A stretch of 10,306 bases of DNA. Origin: Pseudomonadota bacterium. GTDB lineage: Bacteria; Pseudomonadota; Alphaproteobacteria; Caulobacterales; Caulobacteraceae. The DNA is taken from the NCBI GenBank assembly GCA_023416055.1, contig JAEZIH010000192.1, positions 1-10,306 of the forward strand. Direction: 5' to 3'. Under the pieces are notes generated by a model. It was not told where the DNA came from and searched no databases. It worked only from the letters and a program-made list of their open reading frames with translations. Below, in pieces: positions 1-6,183 of the stretch. Position 1 is the first letter of the stretch; the number at the start of each line of letters is the position of its first letter. Position numbers and translations under genes: made by a program.

Positions 1-54
1 CAGCGGCCCGAGCCAGGGCAGCCAGGCCGGCGGCCCGAAGCGGAACTCAGGCAT
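1..54 (-). CDS. Start of an unidentified gene overlapping the hppD stop (partial)
   Basis: An ATG sits inside the last codons of hppD, so the string ATGCCTGA holds both this start and the hppD TGA stop. The frame stays open to the window edge and reads MPEFRFGPPAWLPWLGPL. An AAGGTGG stretch lies just before the ATG and could serve as a ribosome binding site, though the spacing is short. An 8-base overlap of this kind usually means translational coupling, so the product may be co-expressed with HppD. Only 18 codons are visible and I do not recognise the family. The peptide is rich in Pro, Trp and Leu, which could be a membrane segment or chance. The frame could also be fortuitous, because GC-rich DNA has few stops. 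Confidence 0.4.
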   Translation of the reverse strand, partial: MPEFRFGPPAWLPWLGPL

Positions 55-1150
55 CCACCTTGATGACGCCGCGCCGGATCTGGTCCAGCTCGATGGAGTC
101 GAACAGGGCCTGGAAATTGCCCTCGCCAAAGGCCTGGTTGCCCTTGCGCTGGATGATCTCGAAGAAGATCGGGCCGAAGGTGTCCTGAGTGAAGATCTGC
201 AGCAGCAGGCCGTCCTGCTCCGAGCCGTCGATCAGGATGCGGTTCTTGCGCATCCGCTCCACGTCCTCGCCGTGACCCGGCAGGCGTTTGTCGATCAGTT
301 CGAAGTAGGTCTCGATGGTGTCCTGGAAGGGGATGCCGCGGCGCTTCATCTCCTCGACGGTCTCGAAGATGTCGTCGGTGGCCAGGGCGATGTGCTGGAT
401 GCCCTCGCCGTTGTAGCGGCGCAGGAATTCCTCGATCTGGGAATTCTCGTCCTGGCTCTCGTTCAGGGGGATGCGGATGGCCCGGTCGGGGGCGATCATC
501 GCCTGCGAGAACAGGCCGGTCGCCTTGCCCTTGATGTCGAAATACTTCTGTTCCTCGAAGTTGAAGACATTGCCGTAGAAGCCCGACCAGTTGCGCATCT
601 GGCCGCGGCGCACGTTGTGGGTCAGGTGGTCGAGGCAGTAGAGGCCGACGGAGTTCTTGCGCTCGGCCTCCTCCCAGCCCTCGATCTCGTCCCAGCCCTC
701 GTAGAGCGAACCCTTCTCGCCGTACTGGTCGACGAGATAGAGCAGCGAGCCGCCGATGCCCTGCAGGATGTAGGGATAGTCGTTGCCCAGGGCGCCGCCG
801 TCGTGGCCCTCGGCCGGGCGGGCGCCGCGCGCCACCGCGCCGTCGTAGGCGGCCTTCGCATCGGCGACGCGGAAGGCCATGCCGTTGGCCGACGGGCCGT
901 GCTCGCGGGCGAACTCTTCGGACTGGCCGCGCGGCTTGAGGTCGACCAGCAGGGTGATGTCGCCCTGCTTCATGCGCACGGCGCCGGTGGCCGGGTTCAC
1001 GTGGGTGCGGGTGAAGCCCATCAGCTCCAGCCGCGCGGCCATGGCCTCGGGCTCGGGGCCGGTGAATTCGACGAACTCGAAGCCGTCCACGCCGAGCGGA
1101 TTCTCCTGGTCCAGCCGGGCGGCGGCTTCGGATTGCGGGGCGTCGTGCAT
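47..1150 (-). CDS. hppD: 4-hydroxyphenylpyruvate dioxygenase (HppD)
   Basis: This cytosolic non-haem Fe(II) enzyme converts 4-hydroxyphenylpyruvate and O2 to homogentisate and CO2, the second step of tyrosine breakdown. The 367-residue product matches the family length. The N-terminal vicinal-oxygen-chelate half covers about residues 20-145 and the catalytic half about 165-350. Predicted iron ligands are His175 (LDHLTHNV), His253 (GIQHIALATDD) and Glu331 (FFEIIQRKG). The diagnostic C-terminal stretch GEGNFQALFDSIELDQIRRG is intact. I chose the ATG at 1150 because AGGAG lies about eight bases upstream; a GTG extension to 1222 adds an Arg-rich tail unlike the family. A small membrane-protein gene lies 88 bases upstream, and another start overlaps the stop codon. 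The related pathway gene, a fumarylacetoacetate hydrolase, is about 7.5 kb away. Identity is essentially certain; the function is known from the family. Confidence 0.97.
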   Translation of the reverse strand: MHDAPQSEAAARLDQENPLGVDGFEFVEFTGPEPEAMAARLELMGFTRTHVNPATGAVRMKQGDITLLVDLKPRGQSEEFAREHGPSANGMAFRVADAKAAYDGAVARGARPAEGHDGGALGNDYPYILQGIGGSLLYLVDQYGEKGSLYEGWDEIEGWEEAERKNSVGLYCLDHLTHNVRRGQMRNWSGFYGNVFNFEEQKYFDIKGKATGLFSQAMIAPDRAIRIPLNESQDENSQIEEFLRRYNGEGIQHIALATDDIFETVEEMKRRGIPFQDTIETYFELIDKRLPGHGEDVERMRKNRILIDGSEQDGLLLQIFTQDTFGPIFFEIIQRKGNQAFGEGNFQALFDSIELDQIRRGVIKVDA

Positions 1151-1166
1151 GAGGCGTCTCCTGAAT

Positions 1167-1182
1167 GGTTCGCGGCGGAACC
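1167..1182. promoter_or_regulatory. Inverted repeat upstream of hppD, possible operator
   Basis: GGTTC, six bases, then GAACC form a perfect 5-bp inverted repeat 17 bases upstream of the hppD start and just before its AGGAG. The position would suit a regulator-binding site or a leader hairpin. Aromatic catabolism genes are often controlled by Lrp- or IclR-type regulators, but none is encoded here. In GC-rich DNA a repeat this short can occur by chance. Confidence 0.2.
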
Positions 1183-1238
1183 TAGTGGCGGCGGGCCGCC
1201 AAGCCAAGGTCGGCGCGGTCACATGCAGGGGAGGCGGA

Positions 1239-1646
1239 TCAGGACTCCGGCCGGGGCGGGGCGGCGTGGACGCCCGCGTGGCCGTGATGGCGCAGGTGGC
1301 TCTCGTCGATCTCGCGGATCAGGCCCTCGGCCTTCTCCTTGCCGACGAGGTGGATGAGGGCGTCGATCTTGGCCTCGACCCGGTCGTCGTTCTCCTTGGA
1401 GGCGGGCGAGCCGACGTAGAGGAAATAGGCCAGGCCAACGACCTGCCAGAGCAGCTGAAGAAACTCCGACTGCCAGTTCTCGAAGGTGTCGCGGCCCATT
1501 TCGAGCAGGTAGGGCGAGAGCTCGGCCGCCTGGCCATGCGACGACTGCTCCTCGACGAAGGCGAACCAGCCGAACAGCCAGTGCAGGCCGATCGAGACGG
1601 TGAAGAAGGCCAGGGTGATCCAGGCGTAGGCGTATTTCTTCAACAT
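1239..1646 (-). CDS. DUF6766-like small membrane protein
   Basis: The 135-residue product has a first hydrophobic segment at about residues 8-28 and a second at about 62-79 (LLWQVVGLAYFLYVGS). Between them is a conserved-looking FVEEQSSHGQ loop. After the second helix comes a charged tail, GSPASKENDDRVEAKIDALI, and a His-rich end (HLRHHGHAGVH). This layout and the motifs FVEEQ..HG and SKENDDRVEAKID match my memory of DUF6766 family proteins, which have no assigned function. The ATG at 1646 has GAGGGA about ten bases upstream. It lies 33 bases downstream of another small membrane-protein gene, so the two are probably co-transcribed. A structural or stress-related inner-membrane role is possible, but nothing in the sequence shows it. 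Confidence 0.85.
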   Translation of the reverse strand: MLKKYAYAWITLAFFTVSIGLHWLFGWFAFVEEQSSHGQAAELSPYLLEMGRDTFENWQSEFLQLLWQVVGLAYFLYVGSPASKENDDRVEAKIDALIHLVGKEKAEGLIREIDESHLRHHGHAGVHAAPPRPES

Positions 1647-1679
1647 GGCGGCGTGTCCCTCTGCGGGCGGGGGCGGCGG

Positions 1680-1919
1680 CTATCGGGTCGCTTCGGCGCC
1701 CTCGGGCGAGAGCGAGCCGGCGTCTGCCGGGGGCAGCTCCGCGGGCTGGACCGTGTGGCCGGCCGCGGTGTCGGCGGCGCGATCGTCGTTGGCGCTCCAG
1801 CTGGTCCAGACGTAGGCCCCGGCGATGACGAACAGCAGCAGGACCAGCAGGAGGACCACGCCATTGAAGCGGGGGGTGCGTTTCGGGCCTTCGGTGCGGG
1901 CGGGTTCGGGATGGGTCAC
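1680..1919 (-). CDS. Small single-pass membrane protein, unknown function
   Basis: The 79-residue product has a short basic and proline-rich N-terminus, one strong hydrophobic helix at about residues 20-38 (VVLLLVLLLFVIAGAYVW), and a hydrophilic Ala/Pro/Glu-rich tail. The positive charges before the helix predict an N-in, C-out inner-membrane topology with about 40 residues in the periplasm. There is no signal-peptidase site. The start is GTG, with GGAG eight bases upstream, which supports it as a real gene. It sits 33 bases before the DUF6766-like gene and 56 bases after a small DUF6894-like gene on the same strand. I do not recognise a family; the tail looks poorly conserved and disordered. 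Confidence 0.75.
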   Translation of the reverse strand: MTHPEPARTEGPKRTPRFNGVVLLLVLLLFVIAGAYVWTSWSANDDRAADTAAGHTVQPAELPPADAGSLSPEGAEATR

Positions 1920-1975
1920 GGGCGTCTCCGGGTGTCGGCCAGCGTAACCGCTGGACCCGCCGCCGCGTTCCCCTA

Positions 1976-2188
1976 TCAGGCGCCTTGAAGGTCGGGCGGG
2001 CCGGCGTTGCGTTCCAGCCGCATGACAAGGCGGTCGTCCTCGAACACCTCCACCCCCTCGCAGCTGGCGTGCTGCTGCAGCTGGCCGAAGGCGACCGTGG
2101 CCGCCTCGCCATCGTGGCGGCAGTCGGCGAAGTCCAGCGCCGGCCGGCGTCCGCTGCGGTCGAAGAAATGGAACTGGTAGATGCGCAT
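1976..2188 (-). CDS. Small DUF6894-like protein
   Basis: The 70-residue soluble product begins MRIYQFHFFDRSGRRPALDF. It has the pattern of the small DUF6894 family: an M-x-x-Y-x-F-H opening, a short Asp-rich loop, an Ala-rich helix (EAATVAFGQLQQH), and a closing beta hairpin (GVEVFEDDRLVMRLER). The family assignment is from memory of that layout and is tentative; no function is known. I chose the ATG at 2188 because the family motif starts there and GAGG lies about eleven bases upstream. A TTG at 2221 in the same frame would add 11 residues without similarity. The gene follows the M1 peptidase gene after 85 bases that contain a hairpin, and precedes two small membrane-protein genes. Confidence 0.7.
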   Translation of the reverse strand: MRIYQFHFFDRSGRRPALDFADCRHDGEAATVAFGQLQQHASCEGVEVFEDDRLVMRLERNAGPPDLQGA

Positions 2189-2248
2189 CGGCGGACGGGC
2201 CTCGGTGACGTCGTCACCCAAGCCCGGCCCGCCGGCGCTGTCTGTCAG

Positions 2249-2267
2249 CCGCCGGACATACCGGCGG
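2249..2267 (-). terminator. Hairpin downstream of the M1 peptidase gene
   Basis: CCGCCGG, five bases (ACATA on the plus strand), then CCGGCGG form a perfect 7-bp GC stem, 7 bases past the peptidase stop codon. On the minus strand no U-tract follows, so it is not a classical intrinsic terminator. It could pause or attenuate transcription, protect the mRNA 3' end, or separate the peptidase unit from the small genes after it. Confidence 0.35.
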
Positions 2268-2273
2268 TCGGCG

Positions 2274-4208
2274 TCAAGGGCGGCCGACCACGGCGTCCAC
2301 CGAGCCGGTGGTCACCGGGTGGTAGCCCGGACGCGCCTCGGCGTAGATGCGGCGGGCGATTGGCCGGCCCCAGTCGCCCTCGGCCCACAGGCTCTGGAAC
2401 AGCGGCAGGACGAATTTCCGCCGGCCCATGCTGGTGAGGAATTTCTCCAGCGTAGGCACCGCCGGCTGGTAGCGGTGCTGGACGGCGATCTGCAGCCAGC
2501 CGAACAGCACCTCGGCGTTGCCCTCGTCGCGCAGATGGAGGGTGGATTCGAGATCGGCCAGCTGGGCCTCGGTCAGCCAGTCGGCGCCTTCGCCCTGGCC
2601 GTCGGGCCGCCAGGCGAGGAAGCGCTGGCGCTCCTGCGTCGACCAGCCCGCCCACGGGATGGCCGAGGCCGGGCCCTTGTCGGCGAAGAAGGCGCGGGCG
2701 GCGGCGTCCACCGGCGCGAAGGCGTCGGACACCGGGGGAACCCAGTTCGACGGCATGCCCGGCTGATAAATCCAGGCGTCCATCATCAGCTGCTGCTCCA
2801 GCGCTTGGTCGCCCTGGATCAGGTGGGCGCGGATGTCCTCGAGGAAGCGCTCGGTGGTCATCGGCCGGAAGGCGTTGCGGTCGAAATAGCCGGTCAGCCA
2901 GGCATCGAAGCGCGGGCGGCCGACGATGCGCTCGATGGTGTGCAGGAAGGCGGCGCCCTTTTCGTAGGCGACGTCGTTCATGCCGTCGTCGGGGTCGCGG
3001 CCGGCGAGGTCCAGCTTCAGCCGGGTGTCGGCGGCGGGCAGGTCGGCCAGCGTCGACTGCAGGTCGCCCCAGCCGAGCGACTGCAGCATCAGGGCGCGGT
3101 CGCGGCCCTCGACCGCCTCCATGATCCGGTTCTCGAAATAGGTGGTGAAGCCCTCGTTGAGCCAGAAGTCCGCCCAGGTGGCGTTGGTCACGAGGTTGCC
3201 GGACCACGAGTGGGCCAGTTCGTGCGCCACCAGCGAGACCAGCGAGCGGTCGCCGGCGATGATGGTGGGCGTGGCGAAGGTCAGGCGCGGGTTCTCCATG
3301 CCGCCGAAGGGGAAGCTGGGCGGCAGGATCAGCAGGTCGTAGCGGCCCCAGCGATAGGGGCCGTAGAGCTGCTCGGCGGCGTCGACCATGGCGGCGGTGG
3401 GGACCAGCTCGTCATGGGCGGCGCGCAGCATCGAAGGCTCGGTCCACACCCCGGTGCGCCCGTCGATGGCCTGGAAGGCCACGTCGCCGACACCGACCGC
3501 GATCAGATACGGCGGCACCGGATTGGTCATGCGGAAGCGCCAGGCGGTCTGGCCGGAGGCGGCCGGCTCGCTGCCGAGGGCCTCGGCGCTCATCACCACC
3601 TTGAGGTCCGACGGGGCGGTGATGCGGGCGTCCCAGGTCTGGCGAATGCCGGGGCTGTCCTGGGTCGGCACCCAGGTGCGCGTCAGGATGGCCTGGCCCT
3701 GGCTGAACATGTAGGGGCGCTGGCCGCCGGCGGTCTGGGCCGGGGTCAGCCACTGCAGGGCGGCGGCGTCGGGGCGGGTGGAATAGTCGATCAGGATCGC
3801 CGCCCGCTGGCCGGGCTGAATCGACGGCAGGGCGACGGTGAGCGCCTGGCCGAGGATCGGATCGGCCTCGCCCAGCCGATAGTCCAGCGGCCCGGCGTTC
3901 GAGCGGACCGCGTGGATGTCCAGATCGCGCACGTCGAACACGATCTCTGTGGCGCCCGATTCCGCCGTGACCTCCAGCAAGGCCGTGCCCGAGAGGGTCT
4001 TCGCCTCGAAGTCGGCGGCGAGGTCCAGCGAGACGTGGACGACGCGGGCGATCTCGGGCCGGGCCCAGGAGTGGACGTCCCGCACGTAGTCGGCCGGGGC
4101 CACGGCGGCGGCGACCGGCGGCATGTCGGAGCCATTCGGTGTCGTGGCGCAGCCTCCGGCGGCGACGGCGAGGGCGAGGGCGGATACGAGGCCGAACGTG
4201 CGGATCAT
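2274..4208 (-). CDS. M1 family metallopeptidase, LTA4-hydrolase-like lipoprotein
   Basis: This zinc aminopeptidase probably trims N-terminal residues from peptides outside the cytoplasm. The 644-residue product starts with a lipoprotein-type signal: a hydrophobic core, then AAGGC with the lipid-accepting Cys at 20. The beta-rich N-terminal domain covers about 40-235. The catalytic domain carries the exopeptidase motif GGMEN (302-306), the zinc site HELAH (His329, Glu330, His333) with Glu352 in NEGFTTYFE, and Tyr415 (AYEKG), the expected transition-state tyrosine. The spacing and the long WGRYDLLILPPSFPFGGMEN stretch match the leukotriene A4 hydrolase branch of M1. The C-terminal part, about 490-640, is probably the helical LTA4H-type domain. 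The ATG at 4208 has AAAGGA about eight bases upstream. It follows the MFS exporter gene by 63 bases on the same strand. Activity and substrate are inferred from family; all key residues are present. Confidence 0.95.
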   Translation of the reverse strand: MIRTFGLVSALALAVAAGGCATTPNGSDMPPVAAAVAPADYVRDVHSWARPEIARVVHVSLDLAADFEAKTLSGTALLEVTAESGATEIVFDVRDLDIHAVRSNAGPLDYRLGEADPILGQALTVALPSIQPGQRAAILIDYSTRPDAAALQWLTPAQTAGGQRPYMFSQGQAILTRTWVPTQDSPGIRQTWDARITAPSDLKVVMSAEALGSEPAASGQTAWRFRMTNPVPPYLIAVGVGDVAFQAIDGRTGVWTEPSMLRAAHDELVPTAAMVDAAEQLYGPYRWGRYDLLILPPSFPFGGMENPRLTFATPTIIAGDRSLVSLVAHELAHSWSGNLVTNATWADFWLNEGFTTYFENRIMEAVEGRDRALMLQSLGWGDLQSTLADLPAADTRLKLDLAGRDPDDGMNDVAYEKGAAFLHTIERIVGRPRFDAWLTGYFDRNAFRPMTTERFLEDIRAHLIQGDQALEQQLMMDAWIYQPGMPSNWVPPVSDAFAPVDAAARAFFADKGPASAIPWAGWSTQERQRFLAWRPDGQGEGADWLTEAQLADLESTLHLRDEGNAEVLFGWLQIAVQHRYQPAVPTLEKFLTSMGRRKFVLPLFQSLWAEGDWGRPIARRIYAEARPGYHPVTTGSVDAVVGRP

Positions 4209-4271
4209 CGGGGCGTCCTTTGCGAATGTGCGCGGACAACGCCCCGACCGGCGCGAAAGATCAACCCCCGA

Positions 4272-5519
4272 TCAGGTCCCGGTCGCGGCCGGGGCCAGGT
4301 TGCGGGCCTTGAACAGCCGCCCGCGCTCGGCGACCAGCACGAAGACCAGGGCGATCAGGCCCATGGCCGTGAAGCCGAGCGCCATGGGGGCCACCGAGCC
4401 GTTGAACTGCTGGCCGATCAGGAAGCCGAGCAGGGAGCCGATCGTGGTCGAGATAAAGCCCTGGGCCGAGGAGGCGGTGCCGGCGATATGGCCCATCGGC
4501 TCCATGGCCATGGAGCCGAAATTGCCGGCGATCAGACCGAAGCAGAACATGGTCAGGCCCTGCAGGACGGCGAAGGTCAGGATGGTCTCGTGCCCGGCGA
4601 GGGTGACCGCGGCGTGGATGGCCGCCATGGCGATGAAGCCGAGCAGGGCCGAGTGCGAGATCAGCCGCGAGCCCAGCCGCTCGACCAGGCGGGCGTTGAG
4701 CAGGGAAGCCACGGCGATGCCGCCGGCGACCATGGCGAAGACGGTGGTGAACAGCTCCGGCGCCTCGAAGACGTCGAAGAAGATCTGCTGGCTGGAGTTG
4801 ATGAAGCCGAACAGGGCGCCGGTGATGGCGGTCATGGCCAGGGTGTAGCCGATCGACTGGCGATTGGTGACGGCCTGGCGGAAGGCCGAGGCGATGCGGC
4901 CGACCTGGATCGGCATGCGGTCTTCCGGGTGCAGGGTCTCGGGCAGGCGGATGGCCGCCCACAGCATGAAGGCGCCGCCGGCGAGGGCGAGGACGCCGAA
5001 GATCCACGGCCATGGCGCGACGCTGAGAACCAGCTGGCCGAGGGTCGGGGCGATGATCGGAATGCCGAGGAAGACGAGGAAGCTGAGCGACATGACCCGC
5101 GCCATGGTGCGGCCGCTGTAGCGGTCGCGGACGATCGACACGGCCAGCACGCGCAGAGAGGCGGCGCCCAGACCGGTGCCGACGCGGGCCGCGATCAGCA
5201 GCTCGAAGCTGGTGGCGAAGGCGGCGAGGACGCTGAACAGGACATAAAGCGACAGGCCGATCATCAGGATCGGCTTGCGGCCGAAGCGGTCGGCCAGCGG
5301 GCCGTAGACCAGCTGGGCCACGCCGAAGCCCAGCAGGTAGGCGGTGATGATCCACTGCCGGCTGTTCTCGTTCGCTACCCCCAGTGCGTCGCCGATGGCC
5401 GGCAGGGCGGGCAGCATGGCGTCGATAGCCAGGGCGTTGAGCGCCATCATCATGGCGATCAGGGCGACGAATTCGGGGAAGCCCGGGCCCTTCAGGGCGG
5501 GCGCGGCGGGGGAGGTCAT
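4272..5519 (-). CDS. Bcr/CflA-type MFS multidrug efflux transporter
   Basis: This inner-membrane major facilitator probably exports drugs or small metabolites by proton antiport. The 415-residue product has about twelve hydrophobic segments. The first helix holds LNALAIDAMLPALP, where Asp33 matches the acidic residue of Bcr/CflA transporters. MFS motif A appears as GPLADRFGRKPIL (73-85) after helix 2. IPIIAPTLGQ (about 153-162) in helix 5 is the form of antiporter motif C typical of the Bcr/CmlA/DHA1 branch. I chose the ATG at 5519 because the family-like sequence starts shortly after it. The frame stays open to 5630, but that extension is Arg/Pro-rich and runs into the arsC leader. No good ribosome binding site precedes 5519. 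It is divergent from arsC and 63 bases upstream of the M1 peptidase gene. The substrate cannot be read from sequence. Confidence 0.93.
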   Translation of the reverse strand: MTSPAAPALKGPGFPEFVALIAMMMALNALAIDAMLPALPAIGDALGVANENSRQWIITAYLLGFGVAQLVYGPLADRFGRKPILMIGLSLYVLFSVLAAFATSFELLIAARVGTGLGAASLRVLAVSIVRDRYSGRTMARVMSLSFLVFLGIPIIAPTLGQLVLSVAPWPWIFGVLALAGGAFMLWAAIRLPETLHPEDRMPIQVGRIASAFRQAVTNRQSIGYTLAMTAITGALFGFINSSQQIFFDVFEAPELFTTVFAMVAGGIAVASLLNARLVERLGSRLISHSALLGFIAMAAIHAAVTLAGHETILTFAVLQGLTMFCFGLIAGNFGSMAMEPMGHIAGTASSAQGFISTTIGSLLGFLIGQQFNGSVAPMALGFTAMGLIALVFVLVAERGRLFKARNLAPAATGT

Positions 5520-5641
5520 CGGGGCCAGATGGGGGGCGTACGGCGGCGCACAACCCGCGAACCGCCAGAAAATCCCGGCCGGTTTGAAAAAGCGCCGCCG
5601 GGCTGGCAGGACGGCGTCAGCTTCAGACAAGGATGGCCGAG

Positions 5642-6001
5642 ATGACCGAACCCTTCCCCGTCACCATCTTCCACAACCCTGCCTGCGGCACCTCGCGCAA
5701 CGTGCTGGAGATGGTGCGCGCCGCCGGACACGAGCCCGAGGTGGTGGAGTATCTGAAGACCGGCTGGGACGCAGAGGGGCTTGGCGCCCTGCTGCAGGCG
5801 GCCGGCCTGACCCCGCGAGAGGCGATGCGGACCAAGGGCGACCTGGCCCGCGAGCTGGGCCTGCTGAACGACGGCGTCAGCGACGGGGCCATCCTGACGG
5901 CCATGGTCGAACACCCCGTGCTGGTCGAACGCCCGCTGGTGAGGACGCCGAAAGGCGTCGTACTGGCGCGCCCGAAGGAGAAGGTGCTGGAGGTTCTGTA
6001 A
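5642..6001 (+). CDS. arsC: Arsenate reductase, glutaredoxin-type (ArsC)
   Basis: This small cytosolic enzyme reduces arsenate to arsenite, using glutathione and glutaredoxin as electron source. The 119-residue product contains the active-site loop HNPACGTSRN with Cys15. Arg63 (AMRTK), Arg97 (LVERP) and Arg110 (LARPKEK) correspond to the three anion-binding arginines of plasmid R773 ArsC (60, 94, 107), all with the same offset of three. The YLKTGW region and the C-terminal PLVRTPKGVVLARP block are typical. Two in-frame ATGs exist, at 5633 and 5642. AAGG directly abuts the first but lies about nine bases before the second, so I chose 5642. No arsR, arsB or acr3 is present, so this is a solitary copy; such copies may act in general redox or low-level arsenate tolerance. 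It runs head-on toward the tRNA-Leu gene, leaving 7 bases between them. Confidence 0.95.
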   Translation: MTEPFPVTIFHNPACGTSRNVLEMVRAAGHEPEVVEYLKTGWDAEGLGALLQAAGLTPREAMRTKGDLARELGLLNDGVSDGAILTAMVEHPVLVERPLVRTPKGVVLARPKEKVLEVL

Positions 6002-6008
6002 CGGCCTT

Positions 6009-6093
6009 TGGTGCGGGCGGTCGGGCTCGAACCGACACTCCTTTCGGAACCGGATTTTGAGTCCGGCGCGTCTACCAGTTTCACCACGCCCGC
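6009..6093 (-). tRNA. tRNA-Leu (anticodon CAA)
   Basis: The minus strand gives an 85-base class II tRNA with the CCA end encoded. The acceptor stem is GCGGGCG paired with CGCCCGC, followed by discriminator A. The D arm holds GTGAAACTGGTAGACGC, typical of tRNA-Leu. The anticodon stem CCGGA/TCCGG is perfectly paired around the loop CTCAAAA, so the anticodon is CAA (6057-6059), reading UUG. A long variable arm (TTCCGAAAGGAGTG) and the T loop GGTTCGAGCCC complete it. UUG is a rare codon in such GC-rich genomes, so this is probably the only tRNA with this anticodon. The A73 discriminator is the expected leucine identity base. Confidence 0.97.
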
Positions 6094-6129
6094 ACAGGCC
6101 GTTTGGCAGGCGCGACAGGTAGCGCGCGG

Positions 6130-6154
6130 ATCGTAGCGAGGCAATCGGAGACAG
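6130..6154 (-). promoter_or_regulatory. Candidate promoter for tRNA-Leu
   Basis: On the minus strand, GCTACGAT (6130-6137) resembles the Caulobacter housekeeping -10 element (GCTANAWC). Eleven bases further upstream lies CTGTCT (6149-6154), a weak match to the TTGACG-type -35. Transcription would begin about 30 bases before the mature tRNA, leaving a short leader for RNase P to remove. The match is partial and by eye. Confidence 0.3.
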
Positions 6155-6183
6155 GCGCGAGCGGAAGATCGCGCCAGCCCGGT

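Noticed and set aside
1185..1200. GGCGG...CCGCC hairpin upstream of hppD as a terminator of the DUF6766-like gene
   Set aside because: The stem is 5 bp, no U-tract follows on the minus strand, and such pairs are frequent by chance in this base composition.
1151..1222. GTG start at 1222 for HppD
   Set aside because: The ATG at 1150 has AGGAG at good spacing and gives the standard family length.
272..1357. A plus-strand open frame of 361 codons opposite hppD
   Set aside because: The composition is Val/Ala/Leu/Gly-rich without motifs, and hppD on the other strand is unambiguous.
5520..5630. N-terminal extension of the MFS transporter to 5630
   Set aside because: The extra 37 residues are basic and Pro-rich, not family-like, and would cover the arsC leader.
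5520..5641. Promoter elements in the divergent MFS/arsC region
   Set aside because: TTGAAA at 5584 could be a -35 for arsC, but no acceptable -10 lies at the right distance, so I did not annotate it.
2181..5645. A plus-strand open frame of 1154 codons
   Set aside because: It lies opposite the M1 peptidase and MFS genes, whose proteins have clear motifs. Its product is low-complexity Gly/Arg/Asp/His sequence with no domain, as expected for the antisense of GC-rich codons.
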